From positions 20,111,450 to 20,175,449 of the forward strand of contig JAJEKV010000019.1 in NCBI GenBank assembly GCA_021234155.1: a stretch of 64,000 nucleotides of DNA. The letters are read 5' to 3'. The notes beneath the pieces are model-generated. The model had not been told where the DNA came from. It searched no databases and saw nothing but the letters and a program-made list of their open reading frames with translations. The translations under genes were made by a program, and so were the position numbers. Source of the stretch: Isoetes taiwanensis. Lineage: Eukaryota; Streptophyta; Lycopodiopsida; Isoetales; Isoetaceae. Below, piece by piece: positions 23,974 through 36,614 of the stretch. Each line of letters opens with the position of its first letter. The stretch's first letter is position 1.

Positions 23974-24295
23974 TGGCGTTCTAAGTATTTACTCACGATT
24001 GCTCGTATAAATATCGCGACCGTCACCCGATGAATCGCCACCATGGGGTATTTTAACCTAGGGGGTTAACCTAAAAGGGATTAATTTGGCTATGCTAAAT
24101 TAATTATTAAGGTTAACTACCTATGTTTAAGAATTAATCTCTAATTGGATTAATTAGGATAATGGATGGATTAGGAAGGCCACTTGGCCAAACTCGATTG
24201 GCGGCATGGGGATAAGCTTGGGGCATCAACATTGAACCTTTGTCCATTTGACCCCAAAGAAGTGAGCCGGGGAGGAGGAAGCGGTGGCCCAAGTT
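23972..24295 (+). repeat. Chromovirus LTR, copy C (runs into the inversion point)
   Basis: Follows LTR A to CCCAAGTT at 24,288-24,295, where the expected continuation (CTTGCGGAAAG) is replaced by AGCATCCCCATG. From there the sequence returns on the opposite strand of the same LTR. CATGGGGAT at 24,205-24,213 mirrors ATCCCCATG at 24,299-24,307. Confidence 0.8.
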
Positions 24296-24298
24296 AGC
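24213..24298. other. Turn point of the large inverted duplication
   Basis: Short arms AAGCTTGGG (from 24,213) and CCCAAGTTAGC (from 24,288) enclose an unpaired loop of about 65 bases. Outside them the arms continue: AAACTCGA at 24,190 pairs with TCGAGTTT at 24,313, and CCTATGTTT near 24,120 pairs with AACATAGG at 24,364. The symmetry axis is at about 24,256. Confidence 0.85.
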
Positions 24299-24480
24299 AT
24301 CCCCATGCTGTGTCGAGTTTAAACAAGTAACCTTCCATCCGTATCTGAGCCAATCCAGTGCCAAACATAGGTAGTTAACCTTTAATATTTGGTAGCTGCG
24401 TCGCACAGGTGCCCCCAGGTAAATACCCCCGTAATGGCGTATCGCTGCTTGAATGACGTGTCGTTATATTATAGTATCGC
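24299..24480 (-). repeat. Inverted degraded copy of LTR C
   Basis: Contains AACATAGGTAGTTAACC, TTTAATATTT and GGTAAATACCCC, the reverse complement of the LTR C blocks around 24,040-24,130. Confidence 0.8.
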
Positions 24481-26939
24481 ATGTAAATAGCAGAGCACGT
24501 CTCCCCACTCATAAATGTTGTCTCCGACACCAGCCCAGTTAAACAAAAGCTATACGTAAAGAGAAGGAAGGTAATTCACTTGTTCTGAGGGTAACAACAT
24601 CAAAATTAACATAACAGAGACAAGTAGATTATGAATGACAGGCAGCACGCGAACGAATAGCTTTTGGAAAATAGGGCCCCATAACCCTATACACCTTAAT
24701 GTGTTTGCTCGGCACCGCATGTCGTGCTATAGGTAATATAAACCAGATTTGTGGTTGAAAGGACACTAAGGCAAAGAAAAAACTATGGGTGCTATGATCG
24801 CAATTCATGAAAGCCCGAAGTTATTATAACGAGGATGACATGACAACCATCTTTCAAAAGAAACGTTAGCGGTCATCACATTGTTTAACACGTCATACCA
24901 TCGCTCGACAACCCATTACGCATGATAATGCCCTGCGATTCTGGCGAATCTAACACAAGTTGATAATTGTAATAGTGCCTATAAAGATAAATCTTCATGC
25001 GTAACATCACCAGCGGCAAAATGTCCGCTTTAACAAAGTATTACGGCATTTAATCGCTGCAATACCCATTTATGCTTTCGTCAGAAAACTTCCGAGCACA
25101 CTATATCTGCTTTCTTATGTCATTCCAGAAACAGGGTGGTATCAGATCTCGAGGCCGGCTAAATGTGAAAGACGCTTATTGAATGGCAGCGGTGTCAGCG
25201 TTATACGTTATATTGCGTTCAGCTGTTTTTGAACAACCCCATCACGGAATGCCGACTTTAGCGTTGCAATGAAGCGACTTTTACCTTGGTAAGCGAAATT
25301 GTTCTGCCCCGCACCGTTAAACCGACGTGCAGCGACGCCAATAACATCACGGCTTTCGGCCATGCATTCCCAGGAGATATTTCCACGCAGCGAGGACGCC
25401 GTTGGGAGTGAACATTGGTAACCATAATTTATCGCCAAAAAGAGCGACGAACTAAACATTATAGGCAAAATTGACATTAAACATAGTCGGCATTAACGAT
25501 TGCTCCCGCTTTCATAGCAGCAGTATACTGTCACGACCATCGTGAAGATACTTTCTGTAGCTTTGAATAATTGCACAAAATACGAAACGCCTGCGGTGGA
25601 TCTGTCGGTCTGACTGCTTTCGTCGGCGTCCATCTGAAAGATGCCTCGCGCAAGCGACAGCGATAGATGATGCGATATGGTGAAATGAGCCATTTTACAC
25701 TACCGTGCGTCGCAGTGCGTGGAAACTGCGATAGCTCCGCCAGTTCCTTCCCGACTGGCGTGGTACAAAGTTGCGGCTACGGAACGGTTGCTCGGCCTTT
25801 GATTTTGTTGACGGCAGCAGCACGGGAATGATACCTGCATCGGTATAGCTTTGGGCGTAAAGGCCAGGTCTTCATAAAAATTGTGTGTGCTGAATAGCGC
25901 CGGTACAACATCTTTATAACAGTGCCTGCTTCATGACCTCGCTATCGGTCGTAAAGAACTGCAGACTCGTAAATAGCTCTATGCCGTTTCGGGCTCACTG
26001 ATATTGGAGGCGCCGATACAATAATTTGGGGCATGATCGCTCCTTGAATTTCGACGTCTCCGAAATCATGCTCCGTCGAGATTAAAATGGTTGATAGATG
26101 GCGATGAACTCGATGATGCATCTGTCAGCGGCTCTGCCGGAAGGTATTCCATGCGGCGGTGGCTTTCGTCGTGGGCGGGGCATCGTGGGCTGATAGCATT
26201 TTCAGCAGTCGTAGACGGCCAGCCACTCTGCACCAGGGTTCCGCGTGGCAAGTTTCGCGGCATCACCTTTAGAGATCTGCTTTAGATGTTAGCATCGCTT
26301 AGCCTTTCACGAACTTTGCACAATAACCATCAGCGTTACATGTACTTTTAACTGAAACAACTGCGATAACTGCAAAAATACCAGCTCGACAGCCACATCC
26401 CAAAATGCCTGTATTGCAGAATGAGCGGTATACTACTGCCCTCTTGTCTGCTGAGATGTAGCGGCAATTTCAATGACCGTGCAAACAATCGCAGCCGACG
26501 AACATTGTGGCTGGGCAGTTTTGTAAGGGCCGGCGATAGCCTCACTCGATATTACCATAGATGGGGAGTAATGAATCAACAACAACAAATAATCCAATAT
26601 TATCGGAAGACATCATTAAATAAATAAACATGAAAAATTAGCGAGCAGATTATCCAAAAGGCATAACGTACGCTCGAAATACCCTTTGAACTTTATGAAT
26701 ATATTTGTTTTCATTTATTATCGAGCGTAATATTTGGCCTGGCCGCGTCCCATAAGGTAGATACTTGCCAAGCAAAGCATAGCGACGGCCTGCTGCAACG
26801 ATGATGAAGTGCTTCCATATTCGAACATTATTTAACAAACGGCACCATTTTAACGGCAACGAAGCCATTTCCCGACCGTCCAGCGTGTTGATAACTGGGG
26901 TCATCACATGGCGGCTGTCGGTTTGACGAAGTGGCATCC
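24481..26939 (-). pseudogene. Inverted degraded copy of chromovirus body B
   Basis: The clearest block is GTCTCCGAAATCATGCTCCG at 26,058, the reverse complement of the RNase H segment encoding EYDFEI. It is followed by CTCTGCCGG and GGGCGGGGC blocks that recur 2.52 kb later in the copy of body A. AAATGCCTGTATTGCAGAATG at 26,401 also has a partner near 28,900. No readable domain survives. Confidence 0.7.
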
Positions 26940-27060
26940 GTTATTCTGGTGGTGGTGGTCAATTCGCCAGGCATGGTGGTTGGCAGCACGGTAATTGATT
27001 TGGCATGGCTGAAGTCAGGTGTGGTGTGTCTTTGGCGGGTGGCGTGGAGTATTTATGGGT
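26940..27060 (-). repeat. Inverted degraded copy of LTR B
   Basis: GGTGTGTCTTTGGCGGGTG at 27,023 is identical to the block in the LTR A copy at 29,546. It corresponds to the GGTG...CGGGTGACGG region of the LTR read on the other strand. Confidence 0.65.
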
Positions 27061-29459
27061 ATGCGGGCGTCTGACGACGGATGCTTCACATTGCGGTATC
27101 GGAGCGAAGTCGACATCCAGGCCATGGTGACAGCAACATGTGCGCTCGGCAACCTAAATGGGCGGTCGCGTATCGCTCTGTACGTAATGAGCTTCACGCT
27201 CATTTTATACATAGATAATGAGTTGTGGTTGAAGAACCCACTTCAGAATAAAGAGAACATAAGCCTGAGAACTATCGTTATATGTGCAATTCGTGCGGCG
27301 TGAAATGACGAAGTTCCGACCATATTTGGATGGCAGCGTTTATTTACGTAACTCCCAGCAGTCAGTCGCCGTCTGAAAGAACAGAAATATATCATCGCGA
27401 CGGCTATTGTGCGCATGATGCATGCCCTGCGCATGATTACCGGCGAATCGCTTCAACTTTACGCCCGGTGCTTGGTGAAGCAGGCCGCATGAAGATTGAA
27501 TGAGCCAGATAAATATTTCGCCCATCCTCAGCGGCAATCAGTCACCCGCTCGAAGAGCTTTGAGCACTGCTGTCACAAGCAACAACAGCATCCCAAAAAT
27601 GTCACGGGCCGAAGGTGTCAGCGCCGAAAAACGCGTGGCGCAGCCAGACTCCAGCGGTAACATGACCTTAACGTTAAATGTTTTGAAGCGACTAACACCC
27701 TTAACGTTGCAATAACTGGCTGGCTGCCAATCTGGCAGCGACCATACGAGGAGGCGTGAAGATTACTGATAACATCGCGCATATTCGGCGGCTGCTCGCG
27801 AACTCGGCCAACTGCATTTCCAGAGGCAGTTGAAAGAAAACACTCCGCAGAAAGCGGACATTGTGGAATGATGACCATATTTATCATAAAATTACGGAAG
27901 GCATTTCTTCTTTATTATAAGGCCATTCATTAAACGTCGGCCGCGCAACTTTAAGTAACGCCTTCTACGCCAATGGCGTTAGTATGCTGCGGCCGACAAA
28001 TGCGGCGCGCTTTCGCCAGCAGCGAACGAATGGTAACAAAAATCTTTCAGCACTGAGATCACATGCGATACTAACAAAATGGCATTCCATACGTGGCGTC
28101 TCCTTTACGCAGCAGCGTAATAAAGCTGGCCAGCCGTGGCGCATGTTGTCGACCTGCAAATTAATACCATATCCGCGGTCGTGAAACGTAATCCCGCCAG
28201 TTATCACTTCCCGACTGACATTGAACATCCAGAAAAGTTGCAGCATGGAAATCGCTGGTTAGCAGCGGACTGTTGACACATCCCCATTTGCTACTTAGTA
28301 TGCGAAAAGTCGCCTAACAAATGCGAAGGCAAAATAACGGGCGGTGTAATTCTTTCGCCAAAACGACATCGGCAAGGCGGTATTGACAAATAATGAAGAG
28401 CAACTGCGCTGGCTGAGCCATCAGCAATGCAAGTGCTTATGCGGCGAGCCATTCTTTTATCATGCGTGCCTCGCCGGGCGTCATCATTTCACGAATGCGG
28501 CAGGCCTGCTCACGCCGGCTTTCGCGGTATTATTTTAGCCGGTACAAGGGAATGGCATGTCACTTATTTCGAGCATACACTGTCTCCAAAATCATACTCA
28601 CCGAAACTCCATCCATCTTTAACACGGCGGTGACGATATGCGAGAACTGTGTCGCTAAACTCTGCCGGGGTGGTGTCTCCCGCTGCGATCATGGGCGGGG
28701 CTGTGGGCTGACATTCATTTTCTTTGAATCTGTGACTCCTCGGTTTTTGATAATTTAACAATTTATTTTGATACGGCGTCAGCGAAACTGCGAGAAAACC
28801 AGTTTAATAACAATCCCAACACCTAAATAACAGATGGAAGCGGAAAGATGTTTGATACTGCGAAATTCGCTGGCTTTAAGGCCGATAATACGTCGTCCCC
28901 GAAACGCCTGCGGCATTGCGAGATGAGCGATTCTCTAACGCCTCTGTCTTCGGTCTGGCAGCCACTGATGTCTAAATATCCACCCCGGTGGCAGAGCGAC
29001 AGAAGCGTGGCGTCTTTGCAGCCTGGCAAACAGCGATATGCATCTCGTCATTATAGATGAGGCTGTATGAAAACAACAACAAAATAAATCCCGTATTAGA
29101 AGACATCATTGCATCAATACGCCAGTAGCGGTAGTTAGCGACAAACTCACTGTGCGTGCGGGCATGGATATCGCCATAACACATTTATTGACTATCGACC
29201 ATCAATAACAGCGCAGCGTCCCGCAAACCGTGCGCTCAAGCAAAACATGGCGACCAAATCTTCAAGCGACACCGCACGACATTCATCCATCTTCAAAAGG
29301 CACTGACAATTTAACGGCGGGCGCTGGCAACGGCAGCAGGTAACATTTATATACGGCTGGGTACGGCATGGAACGAGTTCAATGTTGATTAAGTCCCCAT
29401 GCTGTTGTCGGAACGGCAGTAGCGCCTTCATCATCCATTATCTGGTAATCCCAGTGAAG
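27061..29459 (-). pseudogene. Inverted degraded copy of chromovirus body A
   Basis: CATTCATTTTCTTTGAATC at 28,712-28,730 is the exact reverse complement of 18,074-18,092 in RNase H. GAAACTCCATCCATCTT at 28,603 is the exact complement of 18,252-18,268. AGTTATCACTTCC with GACATTGAACATC and AGTTGCAGCATGGAA near 28,203-28,250 mirrors the integrase segment at 18,735-18,790. Everything between is too altered to translate. Confidence 0.85.
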
Positions 29460-29600
29460 GTAATTCGCTTAAACGTGGTAACCTTTAATAATATTTAGCA
29501 TGGCTAATTAATCGCGCACGGGTAACTGGAGTTAAATGCCCCGTGGGTGTGTCTTTGGCGGGTGACGCTCAATTGTATCGCGTAATAATGCTGAGATGTC
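29460..29600 (-). repeat. Inverted degraded copy of LTR A
   Basis: GCTTAAAC, GGTAACCTTTAATAATATTT, AGCATGGCTAATTAATC, TTAAATGCCCCGTGG and GGGTGACG follow the LTR order read in reverse complement. They pass without a break into the copy of 16.7 kb (GAAACTTATGA at 29,683). Confidence 0.82.
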
Positions 29601-32600
29601 GCGGTAAAGCCGCGTGACATAGAATAAATGTTGACAACTGCGATTATATTATAGTTCATTACTGCATTTTACGCAACATAGTGAAACTTATGAATTCTGT
29701 TTGGTTGAACCGTTGTTTACGCTGTTTACATTCGGCTTAAACATACGGGTTAACGACAGCATGCGATGCGGCTGAAATACCAGTACATCGCGCTCGTCAG
29801 CGAAGCAACACCTTCAAAGCGTTACGATGCGGTGAAGAAGCGGAACCTATGTTGCGTCACCGACCTGCTGCACTGCGACTTTATCGCCATTCCGGCACGG
29901 CTAATTCTGTCCCGGCGGCTTTCGTCCGACATATTAAAGAACCTGGCGATCTCGAAGATCACTGGCCACAGTGTAGTAGCGGCCAGCAGTTTAATCTTCT
30001 GGCAAAAGGTAGTATGGCGCATTTTGAGACCCAGCAGGTTAAAATATTTAGCGAATGTAAATAAATTTAGCAAATTAACAGCGATGGTGTGAAAGAAACG
30101 CTACTGGCAGTCTAACATAACATTTGATGCAGTATCTATTTAAACCAGTATGTGCCGATGGGTATGGCACAACGAAAGGTACTTTATTTCATTGTTAACC
30201 ATTTATTATTTAAATATTGACAATGGCTTCATATCATTGGCCAGCATCTTGTTTGACATGCGTGGGCGGGAATTTAGTGCAGCATGTCTATCATATCATA
30301 TTTAGGCTGGAAAGGATGCACATTCTGGCATATGTTGGTCTGTTGAAGTTGTCGACATTGCTGCGATGGCGGCTATGCCACTTGCGCGCAGGCAACTCGC
30401 CAGCGGTGTCTCTTTAACAGCGTGGCGTCGCACTTTTGACGAAGTTAGTTGGCAGCAATAGAATGGAACTTTCATTTGACGTCGCGTAGCCGATGTTCAC
30501 TTTAAATCTTGTACGACTTCCGCTACAATTCCCAGATTTTAATTTTATTTAATAATATAAGCATGAATTTTAAATTTCCATATGCAGATGCCATTCAAAA
30601 AGCATGCCGGGGCGTTACGTGGCTGACGAGGCATAAAATACCGCACCTTGTTTGGCGGCGTGCGTCTGACCGTAAGCCCGCTGATATCCCGGGTAAGCAA
30701 GCACCAGTGAAGATAAAACGTCAGTTTTGTCAGAAGGAAGAGGAACTGGAAGTGCAGTGAAACGGCGATAGCATCTTGACCAAACTGGTATGTTAAACCG
30801 GTATATGCGTGTTCTCGATGCAGTTACTCAAATCATATACAGATTTAGGAATAAGGTTAAAGATATTAACTTTATTTAAGGGCAAGAAGATATTTAGTAA
30901 GGCAAAAGAAGATGATATGGCATTGAACATATACATAATATTGGCGTTGATAGAGGCCGAATACGGAAATATTCACGATACCATATCCGACTATGTCGGC
31001 CTGGGTAAGCGCCCATTTCCCAGTCGCCCAATATGATCGCTATGCATGACGCTTCTGTGAAAAGCGGTATCTCCAGAAAAATGTTCCCTCGCTTCATTGC
31101 CATTCTTCAATGCCTGCGATTCCTGCGATTTCGCTTTGGCGAAGTCGAAATGTCGGCCCGAGCAGGATCGCGGTGTTCTTGAAGAGCTGGATGAAATTCT
31201 TCGAAAATGATGTGCGGCGGCGGCGGGCTGAAAGGACGGGCGTCGACTTCGGCGGCTCATGGCGTTAGTTCATGGTGCATGCGCGTTTACTGGCGGCCTC
31301 TTGGCCTGCGGTGATGGCGAATGAATAGCTGTTGAAACGGCATAACACCGACTTTGCCTCGGCACAACACCGCCTTATTTACGAAGCCTCGAACTTTGTT
31401 GTGGCTTCGGCATTATTTAGTATGATGGCAAGCCGCTTCATAAGCACAGTGTAAAGATTTTGCTTCTATTCCATTTGATACCTTTGCATGTTACTCTTAA
31501 TACGCGAATCATCATCCCTTTTCAAGCATAATACATTGCAGGGTACACCAGCGAGCCAATATATGCGGCAAAAATGTTTACCTAAACATGCACTGTGATA
31601 CTGTTATTGCAAATTAAACGTTACTCTGTCATTCAGGAACCATATGTTTTTATGAACAAAATGACTCATATCAGCCGTTCGCGTCATATTTCGCCCGCTT
31701 TCCGTCGGTGCTGCGCGTCGCATCTATGGCCATATGTTGAATGCTAGCGTTGTCGAGCGAACGGCGCGGCTGCGTGGCGCTCGCCGCTGCTGTGCCAGCA
31801 TCGCGAAACGGCGATGGTGTCGATTGTCATGCGCATCGCATTGTCTTACTGGCTGCAGAACCATACCGAAATTTGGATGTGGCGGGTTGAAAGCTTTGTA
31901 TTGAACTTTTGGATTTCGGCGCGACTGCGTTAACAAGACGGATGCTACTTCATCCCAATGCGGCTCGCCCTGTCCGAGCCGAACACTTTGTATACTTTGG
32001 GTAGGAAGAAATGAACTTTCCACTATACCGTTACCATTCAGCGGTTTGAAGGCGAGGCGGAATTAACTGGCCAGTGCTGAGAGCAGTAATACGCATTCAT
32101 TTGGCAGCATCGCGTGTAAACAAGCCTGATAATGAATCAGCGGCTCTTCGATCTTCAATAAAGATGCAAATAAGAGCAGACACCGACATCGCGCTGCGGC
32201 AACCGACTCTGACATAATTCCCGGCCAGATCGTTATTGAAGTGGCGGCCGTCGACCGAGGCGTTCAGACTGAGTCATTTTAGCGGCGACTCGCTCTGAAG
32301 ACGAATGAAGGCGACCGATAAATGCGATTCGCGAAGATGAGCTGCTTTCGTTAAATGCAAAATTATAACTTAAACCGACACCAGCGTGACGAAGCGAGGA
32401 AGAAACTTCTTTGAGTGCAGTAGTCAAATTAACGATAGCAGAAAGATCCAGGCTTCGGCTGGTGGGAACGCCCGCTGGCGACCAATAAAACGGAGAGCTG
32501 ATTTGGATACTCGGTGGCGTCGCGACGCGAATAAGTTTGCCCCAGCGAGGCGGTTGATACGAGAGTGACATCTTGGTGCGTGATGAAGAACTGAAATGGA

Positions 32601-34116
32601 CATGTTGTCGACCTATCTCCGAAGATGACATTGAAATGTTTTAGGGAAGATCTGAAGCGACGGATATTTGTTTGTGATGATAACAGGCATCGACGGAAGC
32701 GGTAAATTCCTTCAAAACGCATTCCTGGCGACCCGAAATGGGCGCTGCGTCACAATTGTCGATACAAGGAGTTACTGGGTAGATATTGTGTAATGCACCA
32801 CGTTAAAATACCATAACCATAAAAGGCGCGAGATTGTTGTGATATAAGACGGAATAAAATGACGCCAATGGCGGTTACTCTTGCAATTCATGATATGACT
32901 TAGCGATTGCGGCAATGAGGTGAACTGTGCATAAAACAGATGAAATGGAAGCGACAGTTTGAAGTATGCTCGTTGTCATCATGAGTAGAGCGGTGAGGTA
33001 CAATTGCGCATGCTAATCGAAACGGCAAAAGCAACAAAAGATGTGAAGGCGCGACTGCTCTGTCATGCGAATGACTGATGAGGGCCGAAATTAACGAACC
33101 GAAACGCGACGTTTAATAGTGTTCAATCAGGCATCTAGATTGAAAGGAAAATTGCACGAAGTAAACCATATGAATGCCACAATGGCGTCTGACGGCAACA
33201 CAACATGGAGAACAGGGAACGTAAAGACCAATACGCTCTTTGTCATCACAGAAGTCGCTGAAGATAACAACAAATATACAACCAGAAGGAGAAATCCCCA
33301 GACTAAGGTTCATATACACTGCGGCTGAAGTCATCGACAGATGATATTTTGAGCTGCGAAGGTAAACGGGGCACAAGAAGTTGAGCATGTTCTCGGCGAA
33401 CTGCATGGTAATAGATAGGCGATGGCGGCAAGAGGTGATGCCTGCGTAGGTAATCAGTGGAGGATAACTTCGGCGCTTCATAAAAATGAACGAATGAAGG
33501 AAAAAAGATACCTGGTGGAAAATTGCGGGCGGACGCCTGCGAAATTCGCAGTGTTGCTTGTTCCGTGAACCTCACAAAAATATTGATACAGCGGTAGGCG
33601 GTAAAGCTTTCGCCAGAGCATGAGGAAAATGAGATCGCATCTTTGGGCTTTCAGCATACACTTGTTTGAAAACTTTAGCAAATTGCGCAAAGGCATGAAG
33701 AAAATGCGCATAAATAACTTCACTTCATCGGCGAAGGTGAAATATTGCGGTATTTATAGAAGAGCGTGTAAAATTCGCGCAGGAAGAAATGCGTAAACAC
33801 CATTGGCATATCTTTGAAGAGAAGCGGACTAACGGCAAATCTAGAACTAACATAACAGCGATGGAAGATACAGAACGAAAGAATGGGCAAAAGCAATGTC
33901 CAACAGCATGTTCACGGCAGCGAAGTGCGCCAACTGACTACACAACTGCCAACTTACGCGCCGTGCGATACCAGCTACATGCGGCGGCGATAGTATGCTG
34001 CATTGGCTTACGGCGTGGCTTTACGAATAGCAATAAAGAGATTTTTGATTAAAGAGATTGTGAAAATATTACATTGAAAAACAAATACAGCGACATTGTT
34101 CGATGCGGCTTTCATC

Positions 34117-34571
34117 ATCATCGCTTTAAAATCACCAAATGCCCGTCTTCTTCCAGCGGCAGCCCCTGTCATCCCTCTATTACATGTCATCATCTTTAGC
34201 GTGTTCTTCTGCACAATTAACTGCATCACCGTTAACGTCATAACTCCATTTGATTGACGAGGCATGTCGACGTATTCAACACGCGCGATTTTACCTCTCT
34301 GGCTTTCACCGGCACAGCGTCGAGAAAGGTTAATTACGTCTATAACTATACCTGGCAATTAACGGCATTTCATATGCTCCTTCAGCTTTAGAGCGCAACA
34401 CTGTCGAGAAGGAAGTTCTATCTCTTCAGATTTTCCGTATCAGCGATTTGAAAATATTGAAGACATAAAATGGAGAGACGTTAGATATGAAGTGAAACAA
34501 AAGCGGCAAGAAGACACCATTATACAGCAGCGGCAGGCCTATATTAAGCACTCGGCTATTTACTACTCAAT
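34117..34571 (-). pseudogene. Expected inverted position of small-gene copy 3
   Basis: Placed by the constant 0.72 ratio only; I did not find a convincing block here. Listed so that the mirror layout is complete. Confidence 0.25.
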
Positions 34572-35531
34572 AGAAAGAAGATTGTCATTATCGCCGTACG
34601 GTAACATCGCCAAACCTTATTCGCTTACAGCGCCATACACCGCGAAAAAATACACCGCTTTAAAACATGAAGAACTGCCTGTGGCAATCTCACCCGCGGA
34701 TGATGAAAATTGAAAATGAGGCGCATTTGTCCAAAACACGTGAAAAATGAAACCAGTACAAGCGTTAAAGCGGGAGGCCTCTGGGGAGCGTTATATGATG
34801 AACATCTGAGGCGTGATGTTTTTCACCAACATGTTGCTGCCACTGGCGTTACTCATATTCACGCGGCGCTTATCTCCGGCTCATCGAAGTTGTTTCCGGG
34901 CGGAGGATTATCTGTGGCGGCGCAGTGGAATACAAAACTGCATTGTTATCGCTTTCATCCGCAGCGGCGACGCTACGCGCAACCCGACTTCTTTCTTTGT
35001 CCGTTCCTTCGGCGGCAATGTTGGCCTCATGACCAAACTGAACAGATCTGGCGAGATAAAAGACAAAACCTCCGGCTGGCGGATTTTATGAAACTGAAGA
35101 TGCGTTGGAGACTCTGCGTTTGCGCAAAGTTGACAATGACCTGTCTACGGCGGCGATACTGGCATTCAGTGTAGGCAGCGATGGCCTGTGTTAGCGTCAT
35201 GGATAAAGATAAGCATGGCGTATGGGGCGTAAACGATTGTTGGCCGGCGGCGTACCGCGTCGCTGGCGTTGATAAATCCACGAAGCGCGTAACGTGAACG
35301 TTATTAAATCACGGCAAGTGGGCCACGAAATTATATCGCATAATCTGGCACAGATGTTGTGTTACATACGCTTTCATTAATAAGTATGGTGCCATACAGC
35401 GAAGATTGTGCGTTAATGAAGATCATGCGACGAAATCCCGTTGATTGCTACCTATTGCAGAATGGCGTCGTGTGATCTTTAATAAACGAAGAGCGATAGA
35501 AAGCAAAAATAGGCAGGCCTCTGGCTGGCTA

Positions 35532-35972
35532 AAAATAGCCTGTGGCTCGCGGATCAGCTGCATGATCACTGGCTGGCAAAATGGCTGGATTGTAAATCAT
35601 AAAAGAGCTTTCAGCTTCAGCATCTTCAGCGCGCGAAAAATGACCGGTAATGCCGTTACTTTACCGACACGGCTGGCCGGCACGTGCCCTTCGCGGCTGC
35701 GTCATCGCTCAGCAGTGAGGCCCACAACATCCACTCCATCTTTACCAAGCATGCGGCCCAAAACCGTGAGCCCTTCTCGCCATCACCACCATGCCGGCGT
35801 GACGTGTGCTGGAGGAAGATAATCAACCGTAGAGAAGCCGGAAAGAAGAAGCCGGAAAGCGGGAAATGGCGGGAAGAAGAGGATAGAATGAAGGCGCGGA
35901 ATGGTCTTCTATTTATAGCGAGGATTTAAATGGTAACAGTCACCACGGCGGATAGATGAGTGGTGATCCTGG
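35532..35972 (-). pseudogene. Inverted degraded copy of small-gene copy 2
   Basis: AAGAGGATAGAATGAAGGC with TCTTCTATTTATAGCGAGGATTT at 35,877-35,926 is the reverse complement of the copy 2 TATA box and leader at 8,045-8,100. Repeated GCCGGAAAG words at 35,838-35,860 mirror the repeated CTTCCGC leader. Confidence 0.72.
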
Positions 35973-36273
35973 CATTCATGCTGCGTGGCATAGCTGCATC
36001 ACTCGCGGCTTCCTTCTCCACGCCCGTAACTAAAACAACATCGGCGATTCCAGCTACCGACACAAAATAACCTCTTGTTGCATGGCAGCTCTTCCGCGGC
36101 TCCAGCGTCTGCGCTGTCGCGGCGACATCTGTGGGCAACGTTGCCGGCGGCGATTTTCATCATGGATATCGCCACCCAACTGCAAGCAGTGCTATGACCG
36201 GCGGCAGTGGAAAAGCGAGCTGCGGCGGCGGCGTCGGGAGGTCGCGTGGACGCTCGATCTTCAACATAACATG

Positions 36274-36614
36274 GTAAGCGGTGGTGTGTTTTTCCAGCCG
36301 AGATAGTATCGGCGAAAGAACACACAGGTATGACATCGAGGCGATGTATTGCGGCGTGATATTGAATAAATGCAAATAAAAATAATTTTATTGAGAACTG
36401 GGAAGGATTTAATAAACCTGCGATTTTGAAGACGGAAAACATATAACCAATTTCTCCGGCTTAAATGATCAGTCATCTTTCCCTGCGCTGATAACGGGCG
36501 CAATGACTTTCATGATATCGACGATAACGCGGGCCAGTCAACGGCGTAAAATTTAACATATTGCGCCCGTGACTACGTATTCAGATCAAATATTAACCGG
36601 CTGCGACATCCACG
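36274..36614 (-). pseudogene. Expected inverted position of small-gene copy 1
   Basis: Position calculated from the mirror ratio; no strong block seen. Confidence 0.22.

Noticed and set aside
27023-29564. The 19-base repeat GGTGTGTCTTTGGCGGGTG at 27,023 and 29,546, resembling a cloning-vector segment
   Set aside because: Both occurrences fall where LTR copies are expected in the inverted arm and align to the LTR block ending CGGGTGACGG. Vector flanks are absent.
26058-29564. A novel 2.5-kb tandem satellite inside the block
   Set aside because: The periodicity (26,058/28,583; 26,171/28,691; 27,023/29,546) is real but equals the 3.55-kb chromovirus unit times 0.72.
34710-35174. 154-codon frame and an overlapping 92-codon frame with a membrane-like start
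   Set aside because: Both frames look equally protein-like, there is no family, and the region is the mirror of noncoding and small-gene DNA near 9-10 kb.
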